64,000 nucleotides of DNA from Capillimicrobium parvum (GTDB lineage: Bacteria > Actinomycetota > Thermoleophilia > Solirubrobacterales > Solirubrobacteraceae), in the NCBI RefSeq assembly GCF_021172045.1, contig NZ_CP087164.1:5580001-5644000 (forward strand), read 5' to 3'. The notes under the pieces were generated by a model. It saw only the letters and a program-made list of their open reading frames with translations. It had not been told where the DNA came from and ran no database searches. This document shows, piece after piece, positions 34,066-43,415 of the stretch. Position 1 is the first letter of the stretch. Each line of letters starts with the position of its first letter. The position numbers were made by a program, and so were the translations under genes.

Positions 34066-35943
34066 ATGACCGCCCCCGTGGCCCAGACCGCCCGCGGTGC
34101 CGACTACGACCCCATCACGTTCAGCGTGATGCTGAGCCGGTTCAACAACATCGCCAACGAGATGACGCTCACGCTGGAGTACACGGCGTGGACGTCGATC
34201 CTGGCGCTCGCCCGCGACTACTCCTGCGCGATCTACGACGCCGTGCCGCGCCAGATCTGCATGTTCGATGCGCTGCCCATCCACACGACGTCCATGCACC
34301 TCGTCCTGGCCGAGATGCATCGGGCGTTCGAGGGTGATGTGCACGAGGGCGACATCTTCATGTGCAACGCCCCCTACCGCGGGAACACGCACGTCGGCGA
34401 CGTGGTGACGGCCGAGCCGGTGTTCGCGGAGGGACGGCACCTGTTCTGGTCGGTCACCAAGGGCCACCAGCTCGACGTCGGCGCCATTGCGCCGTCGAGC
34501 ATCGTGCCCGGCGCGAAGAACGTGTGGCAGGAGGGGCTGCACATCCCCCCGCTGAAGATCTACGACCGCGGCAAGCCACGCGAGGACGTCATCGATCTGT
34601 ACCTGACGAACCTGCGCTACCGGGACCTGCTGCACGGCGACCTGCTCGCCCAGCTCGGCTCGATCGGCAAGGGGCGGGCGCGCCTCGAGGAGCTGGTCTC
34701 CGATTACGGCGCCGACGAGGTGCTCACATACGTCGACCACATCATCGACTACGCGGACCGGCGGATGGCCGAGGAGGTCCGGGCGATCCCGGACGGGACC
34801 TACACCGCCGAAGCATGGGCCGACAGCGACGGCGCCGACTCCGTGAACATCCCGATCAGGGTGAGCGTCACCGTCGACGACGACATGGTGCGCGTCGACT
34901 ACACCGGCAGCGGACCGCAGTCGCCCAGCGGCGTCAACGGGACGTTCGCGACCTCACAGGGCGCGGCGGCGATCCCGTTCATGTACTACATCGATCCGGA
35001 CATCCCGCACAACCACGGCTGCTTCAAGCACATCGACGCGTACGCGCCCGAGGGCACGATCTGCAACGCGACGTACCCGGCGGCCACCTGCTGTGCGACC
35101 ACCTGCCCGACCGACACGATGCACGACGTCGTCAACAAGGCGATGGCGGCGGCCGTCCCGGACAAGGTCGTCGCGGGTGGGGCGCGCGCCGCCAACATGC
35201 CCAACTGGGCCGGGATCGACGAGCGCACGGGCGAGCCGTGGGCCGCGATGTTCTTCAACAACGGCGGCGGCGCGGGCGCATGCAAGGGCACGGACGGCTG
35301 GCCCATCCTCGCGACGCTGGCCGCGATGGGCGGCCTCAAGTCCCTGGTCATCGAGCAGCTCGAGCTGCTGTATCCGCTGCTGGCGCTGGAGATGGAGGCC
35401 GAGCCCGACTCGATGGGGATGGGGGAGTGGATCGGCGGTCCCGGCGTTCGCTGGGTACTGCGCCCCATCGCCGGCTCTGCCGAGGTGGTCACGTTCGGCG
35501 ACGGCCAGCAGAACCCGCCGCACGGCGTGCTGGGGGGCACGATGGGCATCGGCGGCGGCCAGTACGTCGAGGTCGAGTCCACGGGCCGCCGGCGGTATGT
35601 CTCGGCCACCGGCCACTACCTCGTCGGGCCGGGCGAGGTGCGCGTCGGCGTCTCCACCGGAGGCGGCGGCTACGGCAATCCGATCGACCGCGATCCCGAG
35701 CAGGTGCGCCGGGACGTCCGGGACGGCCTCGTCACGCGCGAGACCGCGGCGGCGGTCTGCGGGGTGGTGCTGTCCGACGACTGGGACCCCGTCATCGACG
35801 TGGCGGCGACGGAGGCCCGCCGGGCCGAGCTCGCGAAGGTCGAGCGCCCCATGGTCGAGCCGACGGCCCCCGCGGCGTCGACCTGGCTGGAGCGCGACAT
35901 GCGCGAGGGCGACGAATACCTGCTCAACCCGACCGTCGCCTGA
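34066..35943 (+). CDS. Hydantoinase B/oxoprolinase-like subunit (HyuB family)
   Basis: A 625-residue HyuB-family subunit: GDIFMCNAPYRGNTHVGDV, VTKGHQLDVGAIAPSS, NLRYRDLLHGDLLAQLG and GTFATSQGAAAIPFMYYIDPDIPHNHGCFKHID are typical. AGGAGAGG at 34051-34058 precedes ATG 34066. The HyuA/HyuB family hydrolyses hydantoins or 5-oxoproline with ATP, or carboxylates acetone and acetophenone. The amino-acid-enzyme neighbours favour hydrolysis of a cyclic amide, but carboxylation cannot be excluded. Confidence 0.85.
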   Translation: MTAPVAQTARGADYDPITFSVMLSRFNNIANEMTLTLEYTAWTSILALARDYSCAIYDAVPRQICMFDALPIHTTSMHLVLAEMHRAFEGDVHEGDIFMCNAPYRGNTHVGDVVTAEPVFAEGRHLFWSVTKGHQLDVGAIAPSSIVPGAKNVWQEGLHIPPLKIYDRGKPREDVIDLYLTNLRYRDLLHGDLLAQLGSIGKGRARLEELVSDYGADEVLTYVDHIIDYADRRMAEEVRAIPDGTYTAEAWADSDGADSVNIPIRVSVTVDDDMVRVDYTGSGPQSPSGVNGTFATSQGAAAIPFMYYIDPDIPHNHGCFKHIDAYAPEGTICNATYPAATCCATTCPTDTMHDVVNKAMAAAVPDKVVAGGARAANMPNWAGIDERTGEPWAAMFFNNGGGAGACKGTDGWPILATLAAMGGLKSLVIEQLELLYPLLALEMEAEPDSMGMGEWIGGPGVRWVLRPIAGSAEVVTFGDGQQNPPHGVLGGTMGIGGGQYVEVESTGRRRYVSATGHYLVGPGEVRVGVSTGGGGYGNPIDRDPEQVRRDVRDGLVTRETAAAVCGVVLSDDWDPVIDVAATEARRAELAKVERPMVEPTAPAASTWLERDMREGDEYLLNPTVA

Positions 35944-35963
35944 GCGACACGGAAGGAGCTCGC

Positions 35964-38081
35964 ATGGGATACCGCGTCGGCATCGACATCGGCGGGACGT
36001 TCACGGACTTCGTCATCATCGACGATGACGGCGAGGTCACCCTGTGGAAGGAGGACTCGACCCCCGACGATCCCATGGAAGCGATCGAGGAGGGTCTCCG
36101 GGCCGTCTCCGACCATCTCGGGACCTCGCTGGAGGCGCTGCTCGAGGCGAGCGAGGCGTTCGTCCACGGGTCCACCATCGCGACGAACACGCTGATCCAG
36201 CGCGACGGAGGTCCCGCCGGGCTGCTGTGCACGCAGGGCTTCCGCGACGTCCTGCTGTTCCGCGACGGCTTCAAGCCCGAGCGCTTCAACGTCCATCTCA
36301 AACGCCCGGACGACTTCGTCGATCGCTACCTCCGGCTCGACGTGCCCGAGCGCATCAACGTCGACGGCGACGTTCTCGTCGAGCTGGACGAGGGCGCGGT
36401 GCGATCGGCGGCCGCCCACTTCCGGGAGACGGGCGTCAAGGCCATCGCCGTGGCCTTCCTGTGGTCCGTCGTCAACGGCACCCACGAGGACCGGGCGGCC
36501 GAGATCCTGCGCGAGGAGCTGCCGGGCGTCGACGTGCTCTGCTCGAAGGACGTCCTGCGGGAGATCCGCGAATGGGAGCGCACGTCGGCGACGGTCCTGA
36601 GCGCCTACGTGCTGCCGAAGATCGGCGACTACCTGCGCCGGCTCGAAGGCTTCCTCGACGAGAAGCGCCTTGCGCATCCTGCGCAGTACATGCAGATCAA
36701 CGGCGGCTGCGCGTCGGTGGAGGAGATCATGCAGCGGCCGGTCAACACGCTGGGCTCGGGCCCGGCCGCGGCGCCGGCGGCCGCGGCGTTTCACCTGGCG
36801 CCGGGTACCAACGGTCGCTCCAACGGGGCGGCGGCGCAGGGCGCCGCCAACGTCATCACCATCGACATGGGCGGGACCAGCTTCGACGTCTGCCTCATCC
36901 GCGAGGGCCGGCCCACCATGTCGCGCTCGATCCAGGTCGAGTTCCAGCCCATCGGCGTCTCGGGCGTCGAGGTGCAGTCCATCGGCGCCGGCGGCGGCAG
37001 CATCGCCTGGATCGACACCGGCGGCGCGCTGCGGGTCGGGCCGCAGAGCGCCGGGGCCAGGCCGGGACCCGCGTGCTACGGCGCCGGCGGCGAGCAGCCC
37101 ACCGTCACGGATGCCAACGTCGTCCTCGGCTACCTGTCACCCACGGCGTTCCTGGGCGGCCGGCGGACGCTTCGAGAGGATCTCGCGACCAGCGCCGTGG
37201 CGTCCGGGGTCGGGGACCCGCTGGGACTGGACGCGATCCACGGCGCGGCGGGGATCATCGAGGTGGTCAACGCGAACATGGTCGGCGGGATTCGCTCCGT
37301 GTCCGTCGAGCGCGGCATCGATCCCCGCGGGTACATGCTGGTCTCGGGCGGCGGCGCCGGCGGCCTGCACGCGGCCAGACTCGCCCGGCAGCTGGGCATG
37401 CGCCAGGTCATGATCCCGCCCGAGGCCTCGACCTTCTGCGCGTTCGGCATGACCGTCACCGACGTGCGTCACGACTACACGCTGTCGCATCACGCGCTGT
37501 CCAACGACATGGACATCTCGGCGTTCGACGCCCCGTTCGCGCAGCTCGAGGGCAAGGCCCGCGAGCGGCTGCGTCGCGACGGCTTCCGGGATGAGCAGAT
37601 CCACCTCGAGCGCTCCGTCGATGCCCGCTATCGCAACCAGATCCACGAGCTGACCATCCCCATCCCCGGCGACGAGCACTACGGACCCGAGCAGCTCGAG
37701 ACCATCCTGTCGACGTTTCACGGCGAGCACGAGAGCCAGTTCACCTACTCGCTCCCCGACGTTCCGGTGGAGTTCCTCCACTGGCGCCTGGCCGCCATCG
37801 CGGAGTCCCCTCGCGTGCCCAGGCCGGCCGCGGCTGCCGCCGACGACCCCATGGCGGCCGGACAGGCGGCGCTGACGGGAGAACGCGAGGCGTACTTCCC
37901 CGAGTTCGGCGAGAAGGTCGCCACGCCGGTCTACACGATGAGCAGGCTCGCACCGAACGCGACCATCCGTGGCCAGGCGATCGTCGAGTCGCCCAACACC
38001 ACCCTGGTCATCAATCCCGGCGATGAGGTCGACGTCCTCGACGGAGGCCGCCTGCTCGTCACCGTCGGCGCCGCCGGATAG
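35964..38081 (+). CDS. Hydantoinase A/oxoprolinase-like subunit (HyuA family)
   Basis: A 705-residue ATP-binding subunit with the acetate-kinase/Hsp70 fold: GIDIGGTFTDFVI, FVHGSTIATNTLIQRDGGP, VNTLGSGPAAAPAAAA and ITIDMGGTSFDVCLI are the phosphate-binding loops. The stretch HLAPGTNGRSNGAAAQGAAN, between two of these motifs, is an unusual low-complexity linker. GGAAGGAG precedes ATG 35964, 20 nt after hyuB. It acts with HyuB in ATP-dependent ring opening or carboxylation. Confidence 0.88.
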   Translation: MGYRVGIDIGGTFTDFVIIDDDGEVTLWKEDSTPDDPMEAIEEGLRAVSDHLGTSLEALLEASEAFVHGSTIATNTLIQRDGGPAGLLCTQGFRDVLLFRDGFKPERFNVHLKRPDDFVDRYLRLDVPERINVDGDVLVELDEGAVRSAAAHFRETGVKAIAVAFLWSVVNGTHEDRAAEILREELPGVDVLCSKDVLREIREWERTSATVLSAYVLPKIGDYLRRLEGFLDEKRLAHPAQYMQINGGCASVEEIMQRPVNTLGSGPAAAPAAAAFHLAPGTNGRSNGAAAQGAANVITIDMGGTSFDVCLIREGRPTMSRSIQVEFQPIGVSGVEVQSIGAGGGSIAWIDTGGALRVGPQSAGARPGPACYGAGGEQPTVTDANVVLGYLSPTAFLGGRRTLREDLATSAVASGVGDPLGLDAIHGAAGIIEVVNANMVGGIRSVSVERGIDPRGYMLVSGGGAGGLHAARLARQLGMRQVMIPPEASTFCAFGMTVTDVRHDYTLSHHALSNDMDISAFDAPFAQLEGKARERLRRDGFRDEQIHLERSVDARYRNQIHELTIPIPGDEHYGPEQLETILSTFHGEHESQFTYSLPDVPVEFLHWRLAAIAESPRVPRPAAAAADDPMAAGQAALTGEREAYFPEFGEKVATPVYTMSRLAPNATIRGQAIVESPNTTLVINPGDEVDVLDGGRLLVTVGAAG

Positions 38082-38101
38082 GCCGGGAGGAGCGCGTCCT
38101 C

Positions 38102-39265
38102 GTGACCGGGCCGAGCGTCGTCGTCGTCGGCGCGGGAGCGGCAGGGTTGAGCGCGGCGCTCTGCCTCGTCGAGCGCGCATGCCCCGACGTCACGGTCATC
38201 GACCGCGGGCACGTGGCGTCCGGGTCCTCGTCGCTGTCGGCCGGGGTCTTCACCCGGCAGTACACCGAGCGAATGGACATCGCGTTGCGCGTCGAGTCCT
38301 ACGAGCGCCTGTGTCAGCTCGAGCGCGACGCCGGGTTGGTCATGCGCCGCAACGGGTTCCTGCGCCTTGCGCACGACGAGGCCACGATGGACGAGTTCGT
38401 GCGCGGCGCCGCGCTGCAGCACGAGCTCGGCGCGACCGACGCGCAGGCCGTCGATCGGCGGGAGGTGCAGCGGCTTGTGCCGGACCTCCGTTGCGACGAC
38501 GTGTCCGGCGGCCTGTTCGGCCCCACCGACGGCTACCTCGACGGCCAGCAGCTGTGCATGGCGTACGCGGAGCAGGCCCAGGCCCGCGGCGCACGGATCC
38601 TTGCGCGTCATGAGCTCACGGGCTACGACGAGCTCCCCGGGGGCCGGCACCGTCTGACGACGTCCCGAGGCCGGCTGGAGTGCGACGTCGTCCTCAACGC
38701 GGCGGGCGCCTGGGCCCCCGCGGTCGGCGCGCTGCTCGGCGCTCCCGTGCAGATCGTCGCCGAGCGCCACCAGGCATGCGTGATGCGCCTCGACGCCCCG
38801 CTGGCCTACGAGCTGCCGTCGGTCATGGACTACGTGGCGGGCAGCGGCGAGGTCGGGCTGTATCTGCGCCCCGAGGGCGAACGGCAGCTCATCGCCGGCC
38901 TGCACAGCAACGAGCGCCTCGAGCAGGCGGCTGACCCCGACGACTTCCACGGCGGCGCCGATGCGGCCTTCATCGACGCGCTGATCCCGCTGCTCGTCGA
39001 CCGGATGCCGGGTCTCGCCGGCATCGGATTCGAGGGCGGCTGGGCGGGCCTCTACCCCAACAGCGTGGACGAGCGCTTCATCATCGGGCCCTGTCCTGGC
39101 CGGGATGGCATCCACGCCCTGTGCGGGCTCGACGGCGTGGGCGTCTACATGTCCCCCGCGGCGGGACGGATCGCCGCCGACTGGATCCTCGACGGCGAGC
39201 CGCGCTCCGCACACGAGGCCGTGGCGTTCTCACCCGACCGGTTCGAGGCGCGCGAACGGGTATGA
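38102..39265 (+). CDS. FAD-dependent oxidoreductase (DAO family)
   Basis: A 387-residue D-amino-acid-oxidase/glycine-oxidase-like flavoprotein: VVVVGAGAAGLSAALCL at the N-terminus and CGLDGVGVYMSPAAGRIAADWILDG at the C-terminus. The family deaminates or demethylates secondary amines and amino acids such as sarcosine, proline or glycine. GTG 38102 follows GGGAGGAGCG. It overlaps the next gene by 4 nt. Confidence 0.85.
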   Translation: MTGPSVVVVGAGAAGLSAALCLVERACPDVTVIDRGHVASGSSSLSAGVFTRQYTERMDIALRVESYERLCQLERDAGLVMRRNGFLRLAHDEATMDEFVRGAALQHELGATDAQAVDRREVQRLVPDLRCDDVSGGLFGPTDGYLDGQQLCMAYAEQAQARGARILARHELTGYDELPGGRHRLTTSRGRLECDVVLNAAGAWAPAVGALLGAPVQIVAERHQACVMRLDAPLAYELPSVMDYVAGSGEVGLYLRPEGERQLIAGLHSNERLEQAADPDDFHGGADAAFIDALIPLLVDRMPGLAGIGFEGGWAGLYPNSVDERFIIGPCPGRDGIHALCGLDGVGVYMSPAAGRIAADWILDGEPRSAHEAVAFSPDRFEARERV

Positions 39266-40275
39266 CCGGCGCGGCTCCCGTGGGTGTCGCCGTCTACGGC
39301 ACCGGGCGCGCGGGGACCGAGATCGTGCGTGCGTGCGGGCTGCGTCCGGACGTGCGCGTCGTCGCGGGCATCGCCGCCACGAAGGCCAAGGAGGGCGCCG
39401 ACCTCGGCGCGGTCACGGTCGGTGCCCCCCTGGGGGTCGAGGTCACGTGCGACCTCGAGGGGGTCCTCGCCCGCCCGGACGTCGACGTCGTGCTCCACGC
39501 CGGCATCGGCACGCCGCCGGAGGTCGCCTCGCTGCTCGGGCGGTGCGCCGACGCGGGCAAGGACGCGATCACCGTCGCGGGCCTCGTGCACCCGCCCACC
39601 GCGCTCGGCGCCGAGGGCGCCGCGGCGCTGCACGGGCGCGCCCGCGACGGCGGAGCGCGTGTCGTGGGGACCGGCGTCAACCCCGGCTTCCTGCTCGACG
39701 CCCTGCCCGCCGTATGGGGCAGCATGGTGGGCCGGGTCGACCGCCTGCACGCCCGCCGGGTCGGCGACATCCGGCACTGGGGCGCGGGGGCGCTCGACGG
39801 GGAGGTCGGCCTCGGACGACCGCCCGAGGAGGTGCGCGGCAACCGGGCGCTGTCGCTCGACGAGTCGCTCGCGCTGGTCGCCGAGGCACTCGACCTGCGC
39901 TTCGATCGGACCGAGGACCTGCACGAGGCGCTGCCGGCGCCGAACGTGCGCGAGCACGGCGGACGCCGTGTCGCGCCCGGACGGACCATGGGCTTTCGCA
40001 GGCGGTCGATCGGCCGGCGCGGCGGCGATGTCCTGGCCGAGATCGAGTGGATCGCGATCTTCTGCCTCGATCCGGCGCGCGACGGCGTCGAGGAAGCCGC
40101 CACCCTGCGCATCGAGGGCGACAGCAATGTCGAGGCGTCGGCGTCCGGAACCTTCTTCGGCGATCCCTACCCGAGCACCGCCGCACGGGCCGTCAACGCG
40201 ATCGGGCCGCTGCGCAGCCTGCCCCCCGGTCTCTACCGGCCGGACGAGCTGCCGAGCTCATCGCGCCCGAGATGA
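39262..40275 (+). CDS. Diaminopentanoate dehydrogenase/DapB-like NAD(P)-binding reductase
   Basis: A 337-residue Rossmann protein. VAVYGTGRAGTEIVRAC is the nucleotide motif, GTGVNPGFLLDALPAVW the second-domain signature typical of 2,4-diaminopentanoate dehydrogenase-like and dihydrodipicolinate-reductase-like proteins. It may convert an amino or imino intermediate from the upstream oxidase. The C-terminus (SSSRPR) and stop are encoded by the first 43-bp hairpin repeat. Confidence 0.75.
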   Translation: MTGAAPVGVAVYGTGRAGTEIVRACGLRPDVRVVAGIAATKAKEGADLGAVTVGAPLGVEVTCDLEGVLARPDVDVVLHAGIGTPPEVASLLGRCADAGKDAITVAGLVHPPTALGAEGAAALHGRARDGGARVVGTGVNPGFLLDALPAVWGSMVGRVDRLHARRVGDIRHWGAGALDGEVGLGRPPEEVRGNRALSLDESLALVAEALDLRFDRTEDLHEALPAPNVREHGGRRVAPGRTMGFRRRSIGRRGGDVLAEIEWIAIFCLDPARDGVEEAATLRIEGDSNVEASASGTFFGDPYPSTAARAVNAIGPLRSLPPGLYRPDELPSSSRPR

Positions 40276-40379
40276 GCGCCCGGCGGGTGCGACGCCGAGC
40301 TCATCGCGCCCGAGATGAGCGCGCAGCGGGTGCGACGCCGAGCTCATCGCGCCCGAGATGAGCGCCCGGCGGGTTCGAC
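40251..40379. repeat. Tandem 43-bp hairpin repeat, three copies
   Basis: Three direct copies of 43 bp (40251-40293, 40294-40336, 40337-40379) differ at only 1-2 positions. Each contains GCTCATC-N8-GATGAGC, a 7-bp stem with an 8-nt loop. Both convergent genes end in it: the plus-strand stop (40273-40275) is in the stem of copy 1 and the minus-strand stop (40344-40346) in that of copy 3. It probably works as a bidirectional terminator that was amplified. Confidence 0.85.
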
Positions 40380-41630
40380 GCGGCCCCCGTCGGCGGGCGG
40401 CCGCCATCCGGTGGCCACGTCGTCCACCGCGGAGCTGATGACGTCGACGATCTCGTCGGCCACCGCCTGCTCCATCGGTGTCGACAGCGCCACGAGACCG
40501 GTGGGGTTGAGGAGCAGGCCCCGGCGGTATGCCGCCCACCACAGCGCCCGGTAGATCGTGGCGCGGTCGTCGCCGGGCGCGACGGGCCACGGTCGCAGGA
40601 GCGACCCCGAGCCGCGCACCTCCCACCCCGCTGCGGCGAGCGGGGCCTCGAGCGACCCGCGAACCCGGTCGCCGAGCTCGTTGAGCCGCCGGATCTCCGC
40701 GTCGTCGAAGAGGTCGAGCGCCGCGAGGCCCGCGGCCATCGTGACGGGATTGCCCGAGAAGGTGCCGCCGTGGTCGAGTCCGGTGGCCCGGCGCGGGTCG
40801 AGCTCGTGCATGATCTCGCCCCGGCCGGCGACCGCGCCGACGGGGAACCCGCCCCCGATGAGCTTGCCGAGGATGACGAGATCGGGCTCGAGTCCGTAGA
40901 GCGGGCTGCGCCCGGTCGGACCGAGGCGGAACGAGATGACCTCATCGACGACGATCACGATGCCGTGGGCGTGACACAGCTGCACGAGGGTCCGCACGTG
41001 CTCGGGCTCGGCGGGCAGCAGGCCCGGCCGGTTGGGCATGAGGTCGATGAGGACGGCGGCGACGTCCGCGCCCTTGCGCTCGATCGTGTCGATCAGCGCT
41101 GCGGTGTCGTTGTGGCCGAGCAGGATGGTGTCGCGCATCACGCCGGGTGGCAGACCGCGTCGCGAGCGCTCGTCGCCGGTCGCCAGCGCGATGTCGGAGA
41201 AGCCGTGGTAGGCCCGATCGGTGAGGATGCACCGAGATCGCCCGGTATGTGCGCGCGCGATCCGCAACGCGGTCATGACCGCCTCGGTCCCGGAGTTGAC
41301 GTACCGGACGGCGTCCGCATTCGGGAGTCGCTCCAGCAGCGTCTCGGCGTGGTCGAGCTCGCGCTCGTTCGGTAGGCCGAACGCGCTGCCGTCCTCGATC
41401 GCCCGGAACGCCGCCGCCACGATGGCCGGGTGCGCGTGGCCGTGGATGAGCGACGCGAAGTTGTTGTTGCAGTCGATGACGACGCGCCCGGTGTCATCCC
41501 AGAGGCGACAACCCTCGCCCCGGATCGCGTAGGGCGCGCCAGGCCCCACCATGTACGACGAGCGACCGTACCCCCCGGGCAGCACCCGGCGGGCGCGTTC
41601 GCGCGGATCCCGTGCGCGCTGCGTCAACAT
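40344..41630 (-). CDS. Glutamate-1-semialdehyde-type aminotransferase (class III PLP)
   Basis: A 428-residue class III PLP enzyme: VRYVNSGTEAVMTALRIAR, GIVIVVDEVISFRLGPTG (Asp for the pyridine nitrogen), ILGKLIGGGFPVGAVAG (Schiff-base Lys) and GTFSGNPVTMAAG. This pattern is typical of the HemL-like group, but the catabolic context makes a role in haem synthesis unlikely. It could move an amino group on a diamino or keto-amino acid. Its terminal residues SSRAR come from repeat copy 3. Confidence 0.85.
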   Translation of the reverse strand: MLTQRARDPRERARRVLPGGYGRSSYMVGPGAPYAIRGEGCRLWDDTGRVVIDCNNNFASLIHGHAHPAIVAAAFRAIEDGSAFGLPNERELDHAETLLERLPNADAVRYVNSGTEAVMTALRIARAHTGRSRCILTDRAYHGFSDIALATGDERSRRGLPPGVMRDTILLGHNDTAALIDTIERKGADVAAVLIDLMPNRPGLLPAEPEHVRTLVQLCHAHGIVIVVDEVISFRLGPTGRSPLYGLEPDLVILGKLIGGGFPVGAVAGRGEIMHELDPRRATGLDHGGTFSGNPVTMAAGLAALDLFDDAEIRRLNELGDRVRGSLEAPLAAAGWEVRGSGSLLRPWPVAPGDDRATIYRALWWAAYRRGLLLNPTGLVALSTPMEQAVADEIVDVISSAVDDVATGWRPPADGGRVEPAGRSSRAR

Positions 41631-41834
41631 CCCGGCCGACGTTAGATCGGCGCTTCGGGCCCATCAATTGGCGCCGGACACAAAGTCGGCGCATGGCATT
41701 TGGCGCGTTTCGCGCGCCCACGCGGGGGGTTGGGCCGGCGCCACAATCATCTCGTCACACTTGGTCCCGGTTCCCAATTGCCAACGCCCGTGCGGCGCCT
41801 CCAGACTGGAGGTGACCAGGAAGGAGGGTGAGCG
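41631..41834. promoter_or_regulatory. Divergent regulatory region with inverted repeats
   Basis: This gap separates the divergent aminotransferase and aldehyde dehydrogenase genes. It holds two CAATTG palindromes (41665-41670 and 41775-41780), an imperfect inverted pair GGCGCCGG (41670-41677)/CCGGCGCC (41735-41742), and GGCGCG-N5-CGCGCC at 41702-41718. Base composition is less GC-rich than the coding flanks. It is probably a shared control region, but no operator of known type is recognised. Confidence 0.35.
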
Positions 41835-43397
41835 GTGTCGAGCATCACCTATGCGACCGTCTACACCCAGGGCCTCGGGGATGACGAGAAGAGCCGCGCA
41901 TACGAGCGGGAGCTGACGCGGCTGCGCGAGGCCGGGAGCCCCCGAGCGTGTGGTCATCACATCGCCGGACAGGAGATCGACAGCGGGCCCGCGTTCGACC
42001 GTGCCGATCCTTCGGACGCGTCCCGCGTCGTCAGCCGTGGACGGCTGGCCGATGGCGAGCTCGTCGACCGGGCGGTGGCCGCCGCACGCGAAGCCCTGCC
42101 GGACTGGCGGCGAACGGACTACCACCAGCGCGCCGAGATCCTGCGCCGGACCCTGCAGGCGATCGAACGCCGCCATGTGGAGCTCGCGGCGCTTCTCACG
42201 CTCGAGACGGGCAAGACGCGCGCCGACGCCTTCGCCGAGGTCGCCGAGTGTGCGGCGATCGTCGAGCTGTACTGCAACCAGGTCACGGCCGCCGAAGGGT
42301 TCGTCGTCGCGCATCGCCCGCCGTCGCCGACGTCCCACGCCGACGTGGTCCTGCTGCCGTACGGCGTCTTCGGCGTCATCTCACCGTTCAACTTCCCGCT
42401 CGCGATCTCCTTCGGGATGACGGCCGCGGCGCTGATCATGGGCAACACCGTCGTCTTCAAGCCGTCGCCGCTGACGCCCGCCTGTGGACAGGCGTTCGCG
42501 CAGCTGTTCGACGGCGTCGGGCTGCCGACCGGGGTCCTGAACCTCGTGCAGGGCGGCTCGGAGACCGGACAGGCGCTCGCCGGCGCCGCGGTGGACGGCA
42601 TCGCCTTCACGGGCTCGGCCGACGTCGGCCTGGACTTCGTCGCGCGATTCGGACGGCCGCCGTTCGTCCGCCCTGTGCTCGCGGAGATGGGCGGCAAGAA
42701 CCCGGCGATCGTCACCGACGCCGCCGGCGACCTCGACACCGCCGCGCGCGCCGTGGCCCGGTCGGCATTCGGCATGTCCGGGCAGAAGTGCAACGCGTGC
42801 TCGCGCGCCATCGTCACCGATGGCGTCTACGACGACTTCATCGAGCGGCTGTGCGCGATCACGTCCGAGCTGGTCGTCGCCGATCCCATCGACGCATCGG
42901 CGTTCACGGGACCCGTCATCAGCGACTCGTCGGTCGCGCGCTTCCAGGAGTCGGTCGCCCTGGCGCGTCAGGACGGCCGCGTGCTCGTGGGCGGCGGGAG
43001 TGCCGGCGGTCCCGGCCACTTCGTGGAGCTCACGCTCGTCGATCGCCTGCCGTCCGCGCACCCCCTGACCCGTGACGAGCTGTTCGTCCCGATCGTCTCG
43101 GTCGTCCGCGCCGGCGACCTCGACGAGGCGCTCGCCGAGGCCAACGCGATCCGCTACGGCCTCTCGGCGGGCATCTTCAGCAACGACCCACGCGAACGGG
43201 AGCGCTTCCTCGACGAGATCGAGGCCGGCATCGTCTTCCTGAACAACCCCGGCGGCGCGACGACGGGCGTGTGGCCGGGAAGCCAGACGATGTCGGGCTG
43301 GAAGGGCAGCGGGTCGGCGGGCAAGGGCGGCTTCGGCCCGTGGTACCTCCACCAGTTCGGGCGCGAGCAGAGCCGCACCGTCTTCGACGTCGCCTGA
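41835..43397 (+). CDS. Aldehyde dehydrogenase, 1-pyrroline-5-carboxylate dehydrogenase-like
   Basis: A 520-residue ALDH. FGVISPFNFPLAISFGM and GNTVVFKPS form the NAD site, LAEMGGKNPAIV has the general-base Glu, and SGQKCNACSR matches the P5C dehydrogenase signature GQKCSACSR with its catalytic Cys. It oxidises a semialdehyde, plausibly glutamate-semialdehyde-like, to the acid. AAGGAGGG at 41821-41828 precedes GTG 41835. Confidence 0.87.
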   Translation: MSSITYATVYTQGLGDDEKSRAYERELTRLREAGSPRACGHHIAGQEIDSGPAFDRADPSDASRVVSRGRLADGELVDRAVAAAREALPDWRRTDYHQRAEILRRTLQAIERRHVELAALLTLETGKTRADAFAEVAECAAIVELYCNQVTAAEGFVVAHRPPSPTSHADVVLLPYGVFGVISPFNFPLAISFGMTAAALIMGNTVVFKPSPLTPACGQAFAQLFDGVGLPTGVLNLVQGGSETGQALAGAAVDGIAFTGSADVGLDFVARFGRPPFVRPVLAEMGGKNPAIVTDAAGDLDTAARAVARSAFGMSGQKCNACSRAIVTDGVYDDFIERLCAITSELVVADPIDASAFTGPVISDSSVARFQESVALARQDGRVLVGGGSAGGPGHFVELTLVDRLPSAHPLTRDELFVPIVSVVRAGDLDEALAEANAIRYGLSAGIFSNDPRERERFLDEIEAGIVFLNNPGGATTGVWPGSQTMSGWKGSGSAGKGGFGPWYLHQFGREQSRTVFDVA

Positions 43398-43415
43398 CCG
43401 CCCCGCCGCGCGTGC

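Noticed and set aside
40251-40379. CRISPR array
   Set aside because: The 43-bp units abut with no unique spacers and no cas genes are near.
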